Shown: positions 18,112 through 26,953, counted from the stretch's first letter. The stretch is DNA of 64,000 bases from Rubricella aquisinus (GCF_014199445.1 NZ_JACIJS010000002.1:1-64000); one strand, 5' to 3'. Translations and numbers: made by a program. Notes: generated from the sequence alone by a model not told the origin.

Positions 18112-19284
18112 CTAGGTGGAAACGAAAAGCCGTTCCAAGCCGTGGAAGTGATAGCGGTTCGCATAACGTGGCATGGCGCTGAGCCGCAATTCTGGCATGC
18201 GGTCAAAGAGGATGGGCAGCGCCGTCGCGACCTCCAGCCGGGCAAGCGGTGCGCCCACGCAAAAATGCAATCCAGCCCCAAGGGCAAGCTGTTTGCCCGC
18301 GTTTCGTTCCGGGTCAAACCGATTTGGCTCGGTAAAGATCGCGGGATCGTGATTGGCTGCCGCCAGCAAAAGGCCCACGACCTCCCCCTTGGCGAAGTCA
18401 TGCCCGGCCACTGACACATCCTCCATCGCAAAGCGGGTGAACATATGAAGCGGCGGGTCGAACCGCATCACCTCATCGGCCAGATTGACCGGGTCGAACT
18501 GGCTCAGATGCGGCCCTAGCTCCGCCTCGATCACCGCCTTAACTCCGTTGCCAAGCGCATGGACGGTCGCCTCATGCCCTGCATTGAGCAAAAGGATGCA
18601 GGTGGTGATCAACTCATCAGTCGATAGCCGCTCTCCGGCCTCTTCGGCGGCAATCAGATGGGTGATGAGGTCATCGCCCGGCGTGCGCCTGCGATCCGCG
18701 ACATGGCGGCGGATATAGTCCTGAAAGGCGAGGGTGGCGGCAACCGCGCGATCCTCCGTCTCCCGGTTGCGATTGGCCTGATACATCGCGACCATGTCAT
18801 GGGACCAGCCAAGCAACTGATCGGCCATATCCTCTGGCACGCCCAGAAGGCGGCAGATGATGACGACTGGGATTTTCTCGCAATAGGCGGGCAGAAGGTC
18901 GACCTCATCGCCTGTGAACCCGTCGATCAACTGATGCGACAATGCGGCGATCTCCGGCTCCAGCACCGCGATCCGGCGGGAGGTAAAGGCGCGCATCACC
19001 AATCCGCGCAGCCGCGTATGGGTCGGCGGCTCCCGCTCCAGCATGGAATGGGCCTCATTGTCATAAAACGGTATGAGGTGATCGGGGACGGGCTGGGGAA
19101 ACGGATTTTCCCGCCCGAACCGGCGATCCCGCAAAAGCGTGTTCACGATCCCATGGGACGCCGCGCAGGCATGGCCATAGTCCTCCCAGTGAAAGAACGG
19201 CCCCACGCCCCGCGCCCGATCATAGAACGGGTAGGGGTTCTGCACGAAATCCGGGTCGGTCGGGGATTGGCTGAGGGGCGTCAT
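18112..19284 (-). CDS. bacterial cytochrome P450
   Basis: A soluble class I type P450 mono-oxygenase of 390 residues. The I-helix oxygen-binding motif is AGHEAT (235-240), ExxR is EVMR, and the haem loop LGAGLHFCVGAPLAR places the thiolate at C342. The Asp in the PPTHTRLRG block and the overall length fit the CYP107/CYP105-like soluble group. No ferredoxin or ferredoxin reductase gene is adjacent. It overlaps the PLP-enzyme gene by ATGA and is the last gene of the gntR-cyclase-PLP enzyme-P450 operon. The substrate is unknown. Confidence 0.92.
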   Translation of the reverse strand: MTPLSQSPTDPDFVQNPYPFYDRARGVGPFFHWEDYGHACAASHGIVNTLLRDRRFGRENPFPQPVPDHLIPFYDNEAHSMLEREPPTHTRLRGLVMRAFTSRRIAVLEPEIAALSHQLIDGFTGDEVDLLPAYCEKIPVVIICRLLGVPEDMADQLLGWSHDMVAMYQANRNRETEDRAVAATLAFQDYIRRHVADRRRTPGDDLITHLIAAEEAGERLSTDELITTCILLLNAGHEATVHALGNGVKAVIEAELGPHLSQFDPVNLADEVMRFDPPLHMFTRFAMEDVSVAGHDFAKGEVVGLLLAAANHDPAIFTEPNRFDPERNAGKQLALGAGLHFCVGAPLARLEVATALPILFDRMPELRLSAMPRYANRYHFHGLERLFVST

Positions 19285-20429
19285 GCCAGCGCCTGCTCCA
19301 GATCAGCGATCAGGTCTGCCACATCCTCGATCCCGACGGAGAGGCGCAAAAGGTTCGGTGCCACCACGGAATGCGGCCCCTCCACGGCGATGCGATGTTC
19401 GATGAGGCTCTCCACACCGCCAAGGCTGGTTGCGGGCAGAAACACCTTGCAGCGTGTGGCGATCCGGCGGGCGTGATCCTCCCCCCCGGCGGCCAGCAGC
19501 GACAGCATCCCGCCGTAACCCGCGCGCATCTGCTTGGATGCGATGGCATGGCCTGGATGGCTGTCCAATCCGGGGTAGAGCACTGCCGCGATCCTCGGAT
19601 GCCCTTCGAAATGCTGCGCGATCGCCATGGCATTGCTTGAACACCGCTCAAACCTGAGTGCAAGCGTGCGCATCCCCCGGATCAGCAGCCAGCTTTCAAA
19701 GGCGGGCAGGGCGGTGCCCTGAAGCACCCGCACGGCACGGATATCGTCCCAAAGCGGCCCGGCCTCGCGCGTGATCAGCGCACCTGCGGTGATGTCGGAA
19801 TGACCGTTGAGGTATTTGGTGGCGGAGTGGAACACGATATCCGCACCAAAGCTCAGCGCCTTGGTTGTGACGGGCGGCGTGACGGTGCAATCGGCGATCA
19901 ACAGCGCACCTGCCGCATGCGCGGCGTCGGTGGCGGCGGCAATGTCGATGACGTCCCAGTTCGGATTGGTGGGCGACTCGATCCATAGCATCCGGGTCTG
20001 ACCGGGGCGCAGCGCGGCCTCTAACGCGCCCTCTTGGGTGGAATCGAAAAACGTGGCCTCGATCCCGCGCATCTCCGCCATCCGGTTCAGCCATGTCGCG
20101 GTGCCGTGATACATCACCACGGGGGCCGCGATATGATCGCCTGCTTTCAACGTCTCAAACAGCGCGACGATGGCGGACATGCCGGAGGTGAAGAGCATCG
20201 CCCCGGCGCCCCCCTCGACGGAATTGAGGATTTTCTCCGCCTGATCGGTGGTCGGGCTGCCGTCCCGGCCATAGAGCTTGCCATCCATTGGGGCGTACTC
20301 CCCGTCGCGGGCGAAGGTGGAGGCAGGCTCGATCCCCGGCACCACCGCGCCATGCACCGGATGCACATAATGCAGCGCCTGTGCGAGCCGCGTTGCGGCG
20401 GATGTCTGATCGTTCTTGCCCTCGGCCAT
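19281..20429 (-). CDS. trans-sulfuration family PLP enzyme (cystathionine gamma-synthase/lyase-like)
   Basis: A 382-residue Cys/Met-metabolism PLP enzyme. PLP-binding Lys lies near K205 in FHSATKYLNGHSD. YGRDGSPTTDQAEK, FTSGMSAIVALF, IESPTNPNW and ADCTVTPPV are family blocks. Members carry out gamma- or beta-elimination or replacement on cysteine, homocysteine or methionine derivatives; this one cannot be placed more exactly. The start at 20429 follows GAGGGAG; the longer ORF to 20483 adds basic residues unlike the family. It sits 60 bases after the cyclase gene and overlaps the P450 gene by 4 bases. Confidence 0.88.
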   Translation of the reverse strand: MAEGKNDQTSAATRLAQALHYVHPVHGAVVPGIEPASTFARDGEYAPMDGKLYGRDGSPTTDQAEKILNSVEGGAGAMLFTSGMSAIVALFETLKAGDHIAAPVVMYHGTATWLNRMAEMRGIEATFFDSTQEGALEAALRPGQTRMLWIESPTNPNWDVIDIAAATDAAHAAGALLIADCTVTPPVTTKALSFGADIVFHSATKYLNGHSDITAGALITREAGPLWDDIRAVRVLQGTALPAFESWLLIRGMRTLALRFERCSSNAMAIAQHFEGHPRIAAVLYPGLDSHPGHAIASKQMRAGYGGMLSLLAAGGEDHARRIATRCKVFLPATSLGGVESLIEHRIAVEGPHSVVAPNLLRLSVGIEDVADLIADLEQALA

Positions 20430-20489
20430 GGTGCTCTCCCTCTTGGATGCCCTATGGATGCCCGCGCGCCGGGTGCTCTGCAAGGGGGG

Positions 20490-21170
20490 TTAGTCGGCTT
20501 CGGCGAATGCGCGAATGGGAAAGGCCACGGCCCCGCGCACCTTTGTCGGAATGGCAAAGAAGCGGAAGCGTAGGCCCAGAAGGGCGGCAAGCCCGGTCAG
20601 GTTCTCCACCACATGGATGCCGTCGCCAAGGAACCATGTATGCGCCGGACGCTCCGGGTCATTCGGGCTATCGGCATTCTGGGTGTCCACCCCAAAGAGG
20701 GCGATGCCCGCCTCGTGCAGATAGGCGAGCGCGTCGCGGTCCACATAGGGCAGCACCTTATAGGCGGGCGTGCCCCAATGCTTGTCCCAGCCAAAACAGA
20801 TCAGCACCGCCCGCCCCGTGAGTTGATCCGCCGGGGGCAGGGCGTCCACGGTCAGCGGCGCATCGGGCGTGCAGTGCCGCGCGTCAATGACGATGCCGTC
20901 AAGGATAAGGGAGGACAGGTCGATATCCGCGATATCCGCCGCCCCCTCGAACCGTGCTGAGGGCGCATCCAGATAGGTGCCGATATTGGTCTGAAAACTG
21001 ACCTGAGAGACCTCAAACGAGGTGCCGGGCGCGTAATTCGGCGCGGATTGCGCGTGGGTCAGAAACGGCTCCACCGTCGCGGTGAAATCGGTCGGCACGC
21101 CATTGGCATCCATGAGGCGAAAGCCGACCATGCCATGCTCGATGGTTTGGGTGAGGTCAATAATCGGCAT
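20490..21170 (-). CDS. cyclase/kynurenine-formamidase-fold protein lacking metal ligands
   Basis: 226 residues with the Cyclase (Pfam-type) fold: DLTQTIEHGMVGF at the start, GIALFGVDTQNAD in the centre, and a C-terminal RFRFFAIPTKVRGA. In active formamidases the metal site is HxGTHxDxPxH. Here the same place reads NIGTYLDAPSA, so all three His are replaced while the Asp is kept. Cyclase relatives with GTYxDxP are known to me, but they usually keep the last His. It may have another activity or a binding role. Its ATG shares one base with the stop of the upstream gntR gene (TGATG). Confidence 0.75.
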   Translation of the reverse strand: MPIIDLTQTIEHGMVGFRLMDANGVPTDFTATVEPFLTHAQSAPNYAPGTSFEVSQVSFQTNIGTYLDAPSARFEGAADIADIDLSSLILDGIVIDARHCTPDAPLTVDALPPADQLTGRAVLICFGWDKHWGTPAYKVLPYVDRDALAYLHEAGIALFGVDTQNADSPNDPERPAHTWFLGDGIHVVENLTGLAALLGLRFRFFAIPTKVRGAVAFPIRAFAEAD

Positions 21171-21901
21171 CAGCGGAGCGTCACGGCATAGGCGGTATCG
21201 GTGGTCAGGATGTAGCTTTCGCGGGTCTCTATGATCCGGTCGGTCAGATCAAACGCGACGCGGGTGGCCAACAGCATTGCCTGACCTTCGGCCTGTGGCA
21301 GCGCCTTCACGACTTTGGCCGGGGCCTGCACCGCGCTGAGGCGATCCTCCGCGCGGGCGACGGACAGGCCGTGCGCGGATTGGTAATGGGTATAAAGCGC
21401 ATTCGGCAGCGGCCCGTCGGTGGCCCTGATCGGCAACAGCGCATGCGGGACATAGATATCCTCGAATGTTGCGGGCTTGCCCAGCAGGGTGCGGGTGCGC
21501 CGGATCAGCACCACATCTGCGGATTTGTCGATCCCGAGCCGCGTGGCGATTCGGGCGGGCGCGGCGCGCTGGGTGATCTCCTCGGTCAGGGTCTGGGGGA
21601 TGGCGGGCATCCCACCGATCCCTTCCATCCGAAAGAAGTGGAAGAGGGCGCGCTCTTGCGTGTGCTCGGCCACGAACGTGCCCCGCCCCTGACGGCGCTG
21701 CACCAGATTATCCGCCACCAGCGTATCGAGCGCTTTGCGCACCGTGCCTTGGCTCACATTGAGCTCTTCGGCCAGTGCAAATTCGCTTGGCAACACCTGA
21801 CCGGGGCGCAGGCTGCCACTGGCCATCCGCTCGATCAGGGCCGTGCGGACCTGTGCATACAGGGGTTCGGTGCGGGGGGCTGTCGTCATCGGGGGTCTCA
21901 T
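21170..21901 (-). CDS. GntR family transcriptional regulator, HutC/UTRA type
   Basis: About 243 residues; start uncertain (21928, 21901 and 21889 are all possible, none with a good ribosome site). The N-terminal winged helix has EPLYAQVRTALIERMASGSL, LPSEFALAEELNVSQGTVRKAL and RRQGRGTFVAEH. The C-terminal ligand domain is of UTRA type (RRTRTLLGKPATFEDIYVP, ETRESYILTTDTAYAVTLR). It is the first gene of the leftward cyclase-PLP-P450 operon and is divergent from suyAB, so it may control one or both. An ACCATGGT palindrome at 21924-21931 overlaps its start region. Confidence 0.88.
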   Translation of the reverse strand: MRPPMTTAPRTEPLYAQVRTALIERMASGSLRPGQVLPSEFALAEELNVSQGTVRKALDTLVADNLVQRRQGRGTFVAEHTQERALFHFFRMEGIGGMPAIPQTLTEEITQRAAPARIATRLGIDKSADVVLIRRTRTLLGKPATFEDIYVPHALLPIRATDGPLPNALYTHYQSAHGLSVARAEDRLSAVQAPAKVVKALPQAEGQAMLLATRVAFDLTDRIIETRESYILTTDTAYAVTLR

Positions 21902-21967
21902 TCTCGCAAAATCGGCTCGTTGTACCATGGTGTGGCGAAGATGTCTCTTGCAAGTCTTATAGATGAT

Positions 21968-21981
21968 GTCTTATATAAGAC
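21968..21981. promoter_or_regulatory. palindromic operator candidate upstream of suyAB
   Basis: GTCTTATATAAGAC is a perfect 14-base palindrome 35 bases before the suyA ATG. It is preceded by another GTCTTATA half-site six bases upstream (21954-21961). The 12-base core plus the following CTCA and TC recurs before soeA at 45836. GntR-family operators are commonly short AT-rich palindromes. Position near a promoter suggests repression by a regulator released by ligand; which of the two GntR proteins binds is not known. Confidence 0.65.
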
Positions 21982-22016
21982 TCAGTCAAAACTACGTCTT
22001 TGGAGGACGCACTGGA

Positions 22017-22307
22017 ATGAGCAATCACCCGCATCTTTTGGTCCATGATCATGAGGACAACGTTGGCGTTGTCGTCGTCGAGGGCCTGACCGCCGGCACA
22101 GACATGTTGTGCGTCGTCACACATGACAATTCCGATTTCCGCCTGACCGCGAATGCCGACATTCCGATTGGTCACAAGGTCGCGCTGAAAGACCTCAAAG
22201 AGGGCGATACCGTCATCAAATACGGCGAAGATATCGGCAAAATGGTCGGCAATGCCGGCACGGGCGATCACGTCCATACCCACAACTGCAAAACCAAGCG
22301 CTGGTAA
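22017..22307 (+). CDS. suyA: UxaA-family small subunit, probable (2R)-sulfolactate sulfo-lyase alpha
   Basis: A 96-residue SAF-domain protein. Features: [46 protein letters not shown] and the C-terminus [12 protein letters not shown], a tail I associate with SuyA and closely related small UxaA subunits. In SuyAB this subunit pairs with SuyB to eliminate sulfite from sulfolactate, giving pyruvate. Start chosen at 22017 with GGAGG upstream. The suyB gene begins 13 bases after the stop. Altronate/galactarate dehydratase halves share the fold; they are normally one long protein or differ in the large subunit. Confidence 0.75.
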   Translation: MSNHPHLLVHDHEDNVGVVVVEGLTAGTDMLCVVTHDNSDFRLTANADIPIGHKVALKDLKEGDTVIKYGEDIGKMVGNAGTGDHVHTHNCKTKRW

Positions 22308-22320
22308 GGAGCCTCATCCA

Positions 22321-23499
22321 ATGTTCGATGCATCAAATCAGACTGTGATGGCCTGGCGGCGTGAAAACGGCCGCGTCGGCGTCCGTAACCACGTTATCAT
22401 CCTTCCGGTTGACGACATCTCCAACGCGGCGTGTGAAGCTGTTGCCAACAACGTCAAAGGCACGATGGCGCTGCCGCATGCCTATGGCCGTCTTCAGTTC
22501 GGCGCGGATCTTGAGCTGCATTTCCGCACCATGATCGGCACCGGTGCGAACCCGAACGTCGCCGCTGTGGTCGTGATCGGGATCGAGCCGGAGTGGACCA
22601 AAGTCATCGCCGACGGTATCCGCAAAACCGGCAAGCCCGTCGCGGAATTCTCCATCGAGCAGAAGGGTGATTTCGAGACCATCCGCGCAGCCTCCTGGAA
22701 GGCGAAGGAATTCGTCCATTGGGCGACCGAGCTTCAGAAAGAGGAATGCCCGATCACCGATCTGTGGGTGTCCACGAAATGTGGCGAATCCGACACCACC
22801 ACCGGCCTGTCCTCCTGCCCGACCGTGGGCAACATGTATGACAAGCTGATCCCGCATGGTCTTTACGGTGTGTTCGGTGAAACCTCCGAAATCACGGGCG
22901 CGGAGCATATCTGCGAAAAGCGTGCGGCCACGCCCGAAGCGGCAGAGAAATTCATGGCGATCTTCAAGGAATATTCCGAGAACGTCATCTTTGCCCACCA
23001 GACCGATGACCTGTCCGACAGCCAGCCGACCAAAGGCAACATCCTTGGTGGTCTGACCACGATCGAGGAAAAGGCGCTGGGGAACCTCGAAAAAATCGGG
23101 CGCGAATGCACCTATATCGACGCGCTTCAGGCGGCAGAAGCCCCGGAGAAAGGCCCCGGCCTTTACTTCATGGATACCTCATCCGCTGCGGCTGAGTGTA
23201 TTACGCTGATGGCGGCGGCCGGATACGTCATCCACACCTTCCCCACGGGGCAGGGCAATGTGGTCGGCAACCCGATCGTGCCCGTGATCAAGATCTCCGG
23301 CAACCCGCGCACCCTGCGCACCATGTCCGAGCATATCGACGTGGACGTGACCGGTGTTCTGACCCGTGAGCAGACCATTGATCAGGCGGGTGACGCGCTG
23401 ATCGAGTGCATCCGTCGCACGGCAAATGGCCGCTACACCGCAGCAGAAGCGCTGGGCCATCGCGAGTTCGTGATGACGAAGCTCTACCGCTCCGCATAA
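22321..23499 (+). CDS. suyB: UxaA-family large subunit, probable (2R)-sulfolactate sulfo-lyase beta
   Basis: 392 residues, the length expected for SuyB. Blocks: [110 protein letters not shown] and the end [17 protein letters not shown] recall this pattern from annotated SuyB proteins rather than altronate dehydratases. Conserved cysteines in KCGESD and elsewhere may hold iron. The reaction would release pyruvate and bisulfite in the cytosol. AAGGAG precedes the ATG by nine bases. A strong hairpin ends the suyAB unit before the dehydrogenase gene. Confidence 0.75.
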   Translation: MFDASNQTVMAWRRENGRVGVRNHVIILPVDDISNAACEAVANNVKGTMALPHAYGRLQFGADLELHFRTMIGTGANPNVAAVVVIGIEPEWTKVIADGIRKTGKPVAEFSIEQKGDFETIRAASWKAKEFVHWATELQKEECPITDLWVSTKCGESDTTTGLSSCPTVGNMYDKLIPHGLYGVFGETSEITGAEHICEKRAATPEAAEKFMAIFKEYSENVIFAHQTDDLSDSQPTKGNILGGLTTIEEKALGNLEKIGRECTYIDALQAAEAPEKGPGLYFMDTSSAAAECITLMAAAGYVIHTFPTGQGNVVGNPIVPVIKISGNPRTLRTMSEHIDVDVTGVLTREQTIDQAGDALIECIRRTANGRYTAAEALGHREFVMTKLYRSA

Positions 23500-23503
23500 A
23501 AGG

Positions 23504-23566
23504 ATCGGGCCGGGGATACCTCCCCGGCCCGATGCCTCCGGCGGGAGGTATTTTTGGAAAAAAGAA
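23504..23566 (+). terminator. hairpin plus CCTCCGGCGGG 3' element after suyB
   Basis: A 12-bp perfect stem (ATCGGGCCGGGG with CCCCGGCCCGAT, loop ATACCT) starts four bases after the suyB stop. It is followed by GCCTCCGGCGGGAGGTATTTTT, itself a small CCTCC/GGAGG hairpin with a T-run, then an A-rich tract. It resembles a double intrinsic terminator. The dehydrogenase gene starts 16 bases later, so read-through or a promoter in the A-rich tract must serve that gene. The same core recurs at three other gene ends in the window. Confidence 0.75.
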
Positions 23567-23582
23567 AATGGAAAGGGGCGCT

Positions 23583-24584
23583 ATGAGCAGCGAAACCTTG
23601 ACTGTTGCCGAGGCTGGGTCGCTCATCGAGGCGGCCCTTTTGGCGTCAGAGACCTCGGAATTGAACGCCAAAAGCGTGGCGCGCGCGCTGCTGGCCGCGG
23701 AAGTGGATGGCCAGAAGGGCCATGGGCTGAGCCGTGTGCCAAGCTACACGAAACAGTCGAAAGTGGGCAAAATTCAGGGCCGCGTGACGCCGGTGTTGGA
23801 GGATGTGAAACCGGGCGTGTTCCGCGTGGATGCGGGCTACGGCTTTGCCTATCCGGCGTTCGACATGGCGCTGCCGGAATTGGAGCGGCGGGTGAAAGAG
23901 ATCGGCGTTGCCGCCTGTGCGATCCACAAATCCCACCATTTCGGCGTCGCGGGCCATCATTGCGAGTGGCTGGCGGAGCGGGGCATGGTCGGGTTCGTCT
24001 ATGGCAATGCGCCAAAGGCACTGGCACCGACGGGATCGAAGGTGGCGCTCCTTGGCACCAATCCCATCGCCTTTGCCGCCCCCGCGCCGGGAGCCCCTTT
24101 GGTGATCGACATGGCGGTCACGACAGTCGCACGGGGCAAAATCCTTGCCGCGCGCGAAAGCGGGCAGAGCATTCCGGCTGATTGGGCACTTGGCCCCGAT
24201 GGGGAGCCGACCACCGATGCCGCCACCGCGCTTAAGGGCACGATGCAGCCCATCGGTGGGCCGAAAGGGGCCGCACTTGCGCTGATGGTCGAAGTGATGT
24301 CGGCCTGTCTGGCCGGGGCTGCGTTCGGCTCTGAGGCATCGAGCCTTTTTGAGCCGGAAGGCGGGCCGCCCGACCTTGGTCAAACGATCATCGCGATTGA
24401 TGCGCAAGCCCTGTCGGGTGGTGCTTTTGCCGAGCGTATGGCAGCCCTTGCCGCGATTTATGAGGCCCTTGACGGGGCGCGTTTGCCCGGTCAACGGCGC
24501 TTGGCAAATCGGGCAAAGGCGGCTAGCGATGGGCTGACAGCGCCAACAGCGCTCCTAACCCAAATTCGGGAGATCGCGGGATGA
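23583..24584 (+). CDS. Ldh2/malate-lactate-sulfolactate dehydrogenase family protein (ComC-like candidate)
   Basis: A 333-residue NAD(P)-dependent 2-hydroxyacid dehydrogenase of the Ldh_2 family. Blocks: EVDGQKGHGLSRVPSYTK, KSHHFGVAGHHCEWLAERGM with the catalytic His pair, NAPKALAPTGSKVALLGTNP, IDMAVTTVARGKI and GGPKGAALALMVEVM. ComC, the (R)-sulfolactate dehydrogenase, belongs to this family and is found with SuyAB in sulfolactate degraders, so that role is plausible here. Malate, ureidoglycolate or lactate dehydrogenase roles remain possible. The start at 23583 has GGAAAGG upstream and removes 59 unrelated residues. It overlaps the next gene by ATGA. Confidence 0.8.
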   Translation: MSSETLTVAEAGSLIEAALLASETSELNAKSVARALLAAEVDGQKGHGLSRVPSYTKQSKVGKIQGRVTPVLEDVKPGVFRVDAGYGFAYPAFDMALPELERRVKEIGVAACAIHKSHHFGVAGHHCEWLAERGMVGFVYGNAPKALAPTGSKVALLGTNPIAFAAPAPGAPLVIDMAVTTVARGKILAARESGQSIPADWALGPDGEPTTDAATALKGTMQPIGGPKGAALALMVEVMSACLAGAAFGSEASSLFEPEGGPPDLGQTIIAIDAQALSGGAFAERMAALAAIYEALDGARLPGQRRLANRAKAASDGLTAPTALLTQIREIAG

Positions 24585-25594
24585 AACAGATCGGCACCCA
24601 TCAGGGCAAACCTGTCATGGAAACCGTGCTGGAAAGCAGCCATGCTGCGGTGTCGATCATGTCCTACGGGGCCGTGGTGCGCGATTGGCGCGTGGATGTG
24701 GCGGGGTCGGCCAAGCCTATGGTGCTGGGCTATCCCGTCTTTGACCTTTATCCAGAGCATTCGCGCGCTTTTGGCACCATCGCGGGCCGTGTCGCGAACC
24801 GGATCGCCAATGGCCGGTTCACACTTGAGGGGAAAGACTACGCGCTGCCCATCAACAATGGTCCGAACCACCTGCATGGCGGGCCGGAAGGGCTGGGCAA
24901 GCAGGTATGGGAAATGGACCCGGATGGGACGGATGCGGTGCGCTTGACCCACCGATCACCCGACGGGCATATGGGCTATCCCGGCACGGTCGATTTCACC
25001 GTGACCTATCGGCTGGACGGTCCGCGCCTCATTATCGAGATGGAGGGGCAGGCGGATCGCCCGACCCCGATCAACCTTGCCCAGCATAATTACTACACAT
25101 TGGGTGCGGAGACGGGCATCAGCCATTGCCTGTTGCGCATGGACGCGCCCCATTACACGCCCGTGGATGAGCCTGTCGGGGCGGAGGGTGGTGCGGCGGA
25201 CAGCACGCTGATCCCGACGGGTGAGGTGCGCTCGGTCAAAGGCTCCCGCTTTGATTTTACAGACATGAAGCCGATCCGCGACGGGGACGGGATCGACATC
25301 AACATGGTGCTGCGCGCGGGCCGCGCGTTTGATGATATCGCGGCAGAGGCGACGAATCCCGAGACCGGCATCGGCCTGAAACTCTGGACCGATCAGCCGG
25401 GGTGTCAGTTCTTTGACGCGCATCATTTCGATCTGCCGATGAAGGGGCTGGATGGTATCACGATGAAGGGATGGCCGGGTTTCTGCCTTGAGCCGCAACA
25501 CTTCCCGGACAGCGTGAACAAGCCGGACTGGCCGTCCATCATCTATGGCCCGGATCGGCCTTACTCCCAGCGGCTAGAGGTGGAGATCGCCTAA
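24581..25594 (+). CDS. aldose 1-epimerase (GalM) family protein
   Basis: A 337-residue mutarotase-fold protein. GalM features are IAGRVANRIANGRF, NGPNHLHGGPEGLGKQVW with the catalytic His, an inner QHNYYTLG with the second His, and near the end GFCLEPQHFPDSVNKPDWP with the catalytic Glu. It would interconvert alpha and beta anomers of a sugar. YihR in sulfoquinovose catabolism is a GalM homologue, so a sulfosugar is conceivable given the suyAB neighbours, but no sulfoquinovose genes are in the window. It is coupled to the dehydrogenase by a 4-base overlap and shares a CTAA stop with the convergent gene. Confidence 0.88.
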   Translation: MKQIGTHQGKPVMETVLESSHAAVSIMSYGAVVRDWRVDVAGSAKPMVLGYPVFDLYPEHSRAFGTIAGRVANRIANGRFTLEGKDYALPINNGPNHLHGGPEGLGKQVWEMDPDGTDAVRLTHRSPDGHMGYPGTVDFTVTYRLDGPRLIIEMEGQADRPTPINLAQHNYYTLGAETGISHCLLRMDAPHYTPVDEPVGAEGGAADSTLIPTGEVRSVKGSRFDFTDMKPIRDGDGIDINMVLRAGRAFDDIAAEATNPETGIGLKLWTDQPGCQFFDAHHFDLPMKGLDGITMKGWPGFCLEPQHFPDSVNKPDWPSIIYGPDRPYSQRLEVEIA

Positions 25595-25806
25595 AGCCCG
25601 CCAAGCACGCGCAACTGATCCTCCAGACGCGCCACGTGGGGCGCGTCACCTTCGACCAGCGCATAGACCCATGCGTGGGTCAGGTGAAACCGTCGCGCTT
25701 CAAGCGGTAGGGGCCGGGTCGCGGCCTCCTCATGCAAGTGGCTCAACTCCCCATGCTGCCCGCTGTCATGGAGAGCACGCATACGCGCATCCAGCGGATC
25801 AGCCAT
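25591..25806 (-). CDS. small conserved protein downstream of Rieske oxygenase
   Basis: A 71-residue soluble protein beginning MADPLDARMRALHDSGQHGE and continuing with EEAATRPLPLEARRFHLTHA and GDAPHVARLEDQLRVLGGL. The helical pattern suggests a single TPR-like or small helical bundle. The ATG at 25806 overlaps the oxygenase stop by 8 bases, so translation is coupled and the protein probably works with the oxygenase. Function unknown. The longer ORF to 25839 is in the oxygenase coding region and was rejected. Confidence 0.65.
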   Translation of the reverse strand: MADPLDARMRALHDSGQHGELSHLHEEAATRPLPLEARRFHLTHAWVYALVEGDAPHVARLEDQLRVLGGL

Positions 25807-26953
25807 GGAGCCGCTGTGCGACCCATGCGTGGAACACATGGGTGGGGCTGTCCATCACGGCTGAAAACCGACCGCCGTCGAAATTGGTGGCATGGCGGCC
25901 TTTCTGCATCCCTTCGACGACCGAGATATCTTCGATGAAGATATCTTTCCACATGGCTGCATTCGTGGCGCGCAATTCGGCATAGGCGTCCGATGTGGCG
26001 GCCTCTTCGCTTGCATACCAGATATCGACATTCTCTATCGTGCGCTCATGGCTGATCGGGTCGAGCCGGATCGCGAACATATGGTCCCGGTGGATGCCGA
26101 GCATCAGGTTCGGGAACAGCGACACATATTCCGCGCCGGTGTCCCATTTCGCGGGGAGGTCCGCAAAGTTGGGGAAACTTTGCGTGTCGGACAGTTTGGG
26201 ATTGTAGACCACCGTTCCTTGCCCTGAAAACGCGCCCGGTGCCTCGATATGGTAGTGATCCTCCAGCTTGGAATAGCTGTTCAGACCGGGGTGCACCCAT
26301 GGCAGGTGGTAGCTTTCGCAGTAGTTTTCGATCGCGAGTTTCCAGTTGCAGTGCACATCCAGCGTGAAACTGGACCCAGCACCGGGATAGAGCGGCTTGT
26401 CCGTGAAATCGGCCCAGCGGGCAGCCAGCGGCGCGATCCAGTCGTCAAAGGCCGGGGCGGTGCCGCTTACGTCCACAAAAATGCAGTCCATCCAGATCGC
26501 GGCGCGCACGGGTGTCAGCCCGGTCTCGTCAGGATTGATGCTGTCATGCCTGTTGATGCCCGGCCCGCCGACATGGGGCGTCGCGCGCAGCTTTCCATCC
26601 AATGAATAGCACCATGAATGATAGGGGCAGCGGATCACACCGCCGAAATTGCGCGGCGCGTCCACGAGGATCATGCCCCGATGACGGCAGACATTTTCAT
26701 ATACCCGCACCGCGCCGTCGCGGTCGCGCAGCACCAAAAGCGGCGCGCCCAGAAAACTGACAGGCTTGGCATCGCCGGGATGCGGCACATCCTTGCCATA
26801 GGCGATGCAGGTCCAGCCTGCGTGGAACAACTGTTTGCGCTCCAGCTCAAACCCTTCGGCAGAGGTGTAGAGCGGGGAGGGCAGGCCATTGGCCTCTTCA
26901 ATCGGCCCCATGGCGGATCGCAATCCTTGCGCAATGTCCCTGATATCAAGCAT
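25799..26953 (-). CDS. Rieske non-haem iron oxygenase, alpha subunit type
   Basis: 384 residues. The Rieske [2Fe-2S] domain shows CRHRG and CPYHSW (about 85-110). The catalytic domain has the iron motif in NYCESYHLPWVHPGL, with a bridging Asp/Glu expected nearby. The fold resembles oxygenases acting on quaternary amines and aromatics (GbcA/CntA/choline mono-oxygenase-like), but the substrate is not evident. AGGAGG precedes the chosen ATG. No reductase or ferredoxin partner gene is adjacent. A small coupled gene follows. It is convergent with galM via that gene. Confidence 0.88.
   Translation of the reverse strand: MLDIRDIAQGLRSAMGPIEEANGLPSPLYTSAEGFELERKQLFHAGWTCIAYGKDVPHPGDAKPVSFLGAPLLVLRDRDGAVRVYENVCRHRGMILVDAPRNFGGVIRCPYHSWCYSLDGKLRATPHVGGPGINRHDSINPDETGLTPVRAAIWMDCIFVDVSGTAPAFDDWIAPLAARWADFTDKPLYPGAGSSFTLDVHCNWKLAIENYCESYHLPWVHPGLNSYSKLEDHYHIEAPGAFSGQGTVVYNPKLSDTQSFPNFADLPAKWDTGAEYVSLFPNLMLGIHRDHMFAIRLDPISHERTIENVDIWYASEEAATSDAYAELRATNAAMWKDIFIEDISVVEGMQKGRHATNFDGGRFSAVMDSPTHVFHAWVAQRLHG

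Noticed and set aside
22017-23499. Altronate or galactarate dehydratase (UxaA/GarD) for the two-subunit pair
   Set aside because: The small/large split, the CKTKRW tail and the large-subunit blocks resemble SuyAB, and soeABC shares its operator. Not excluded completely.
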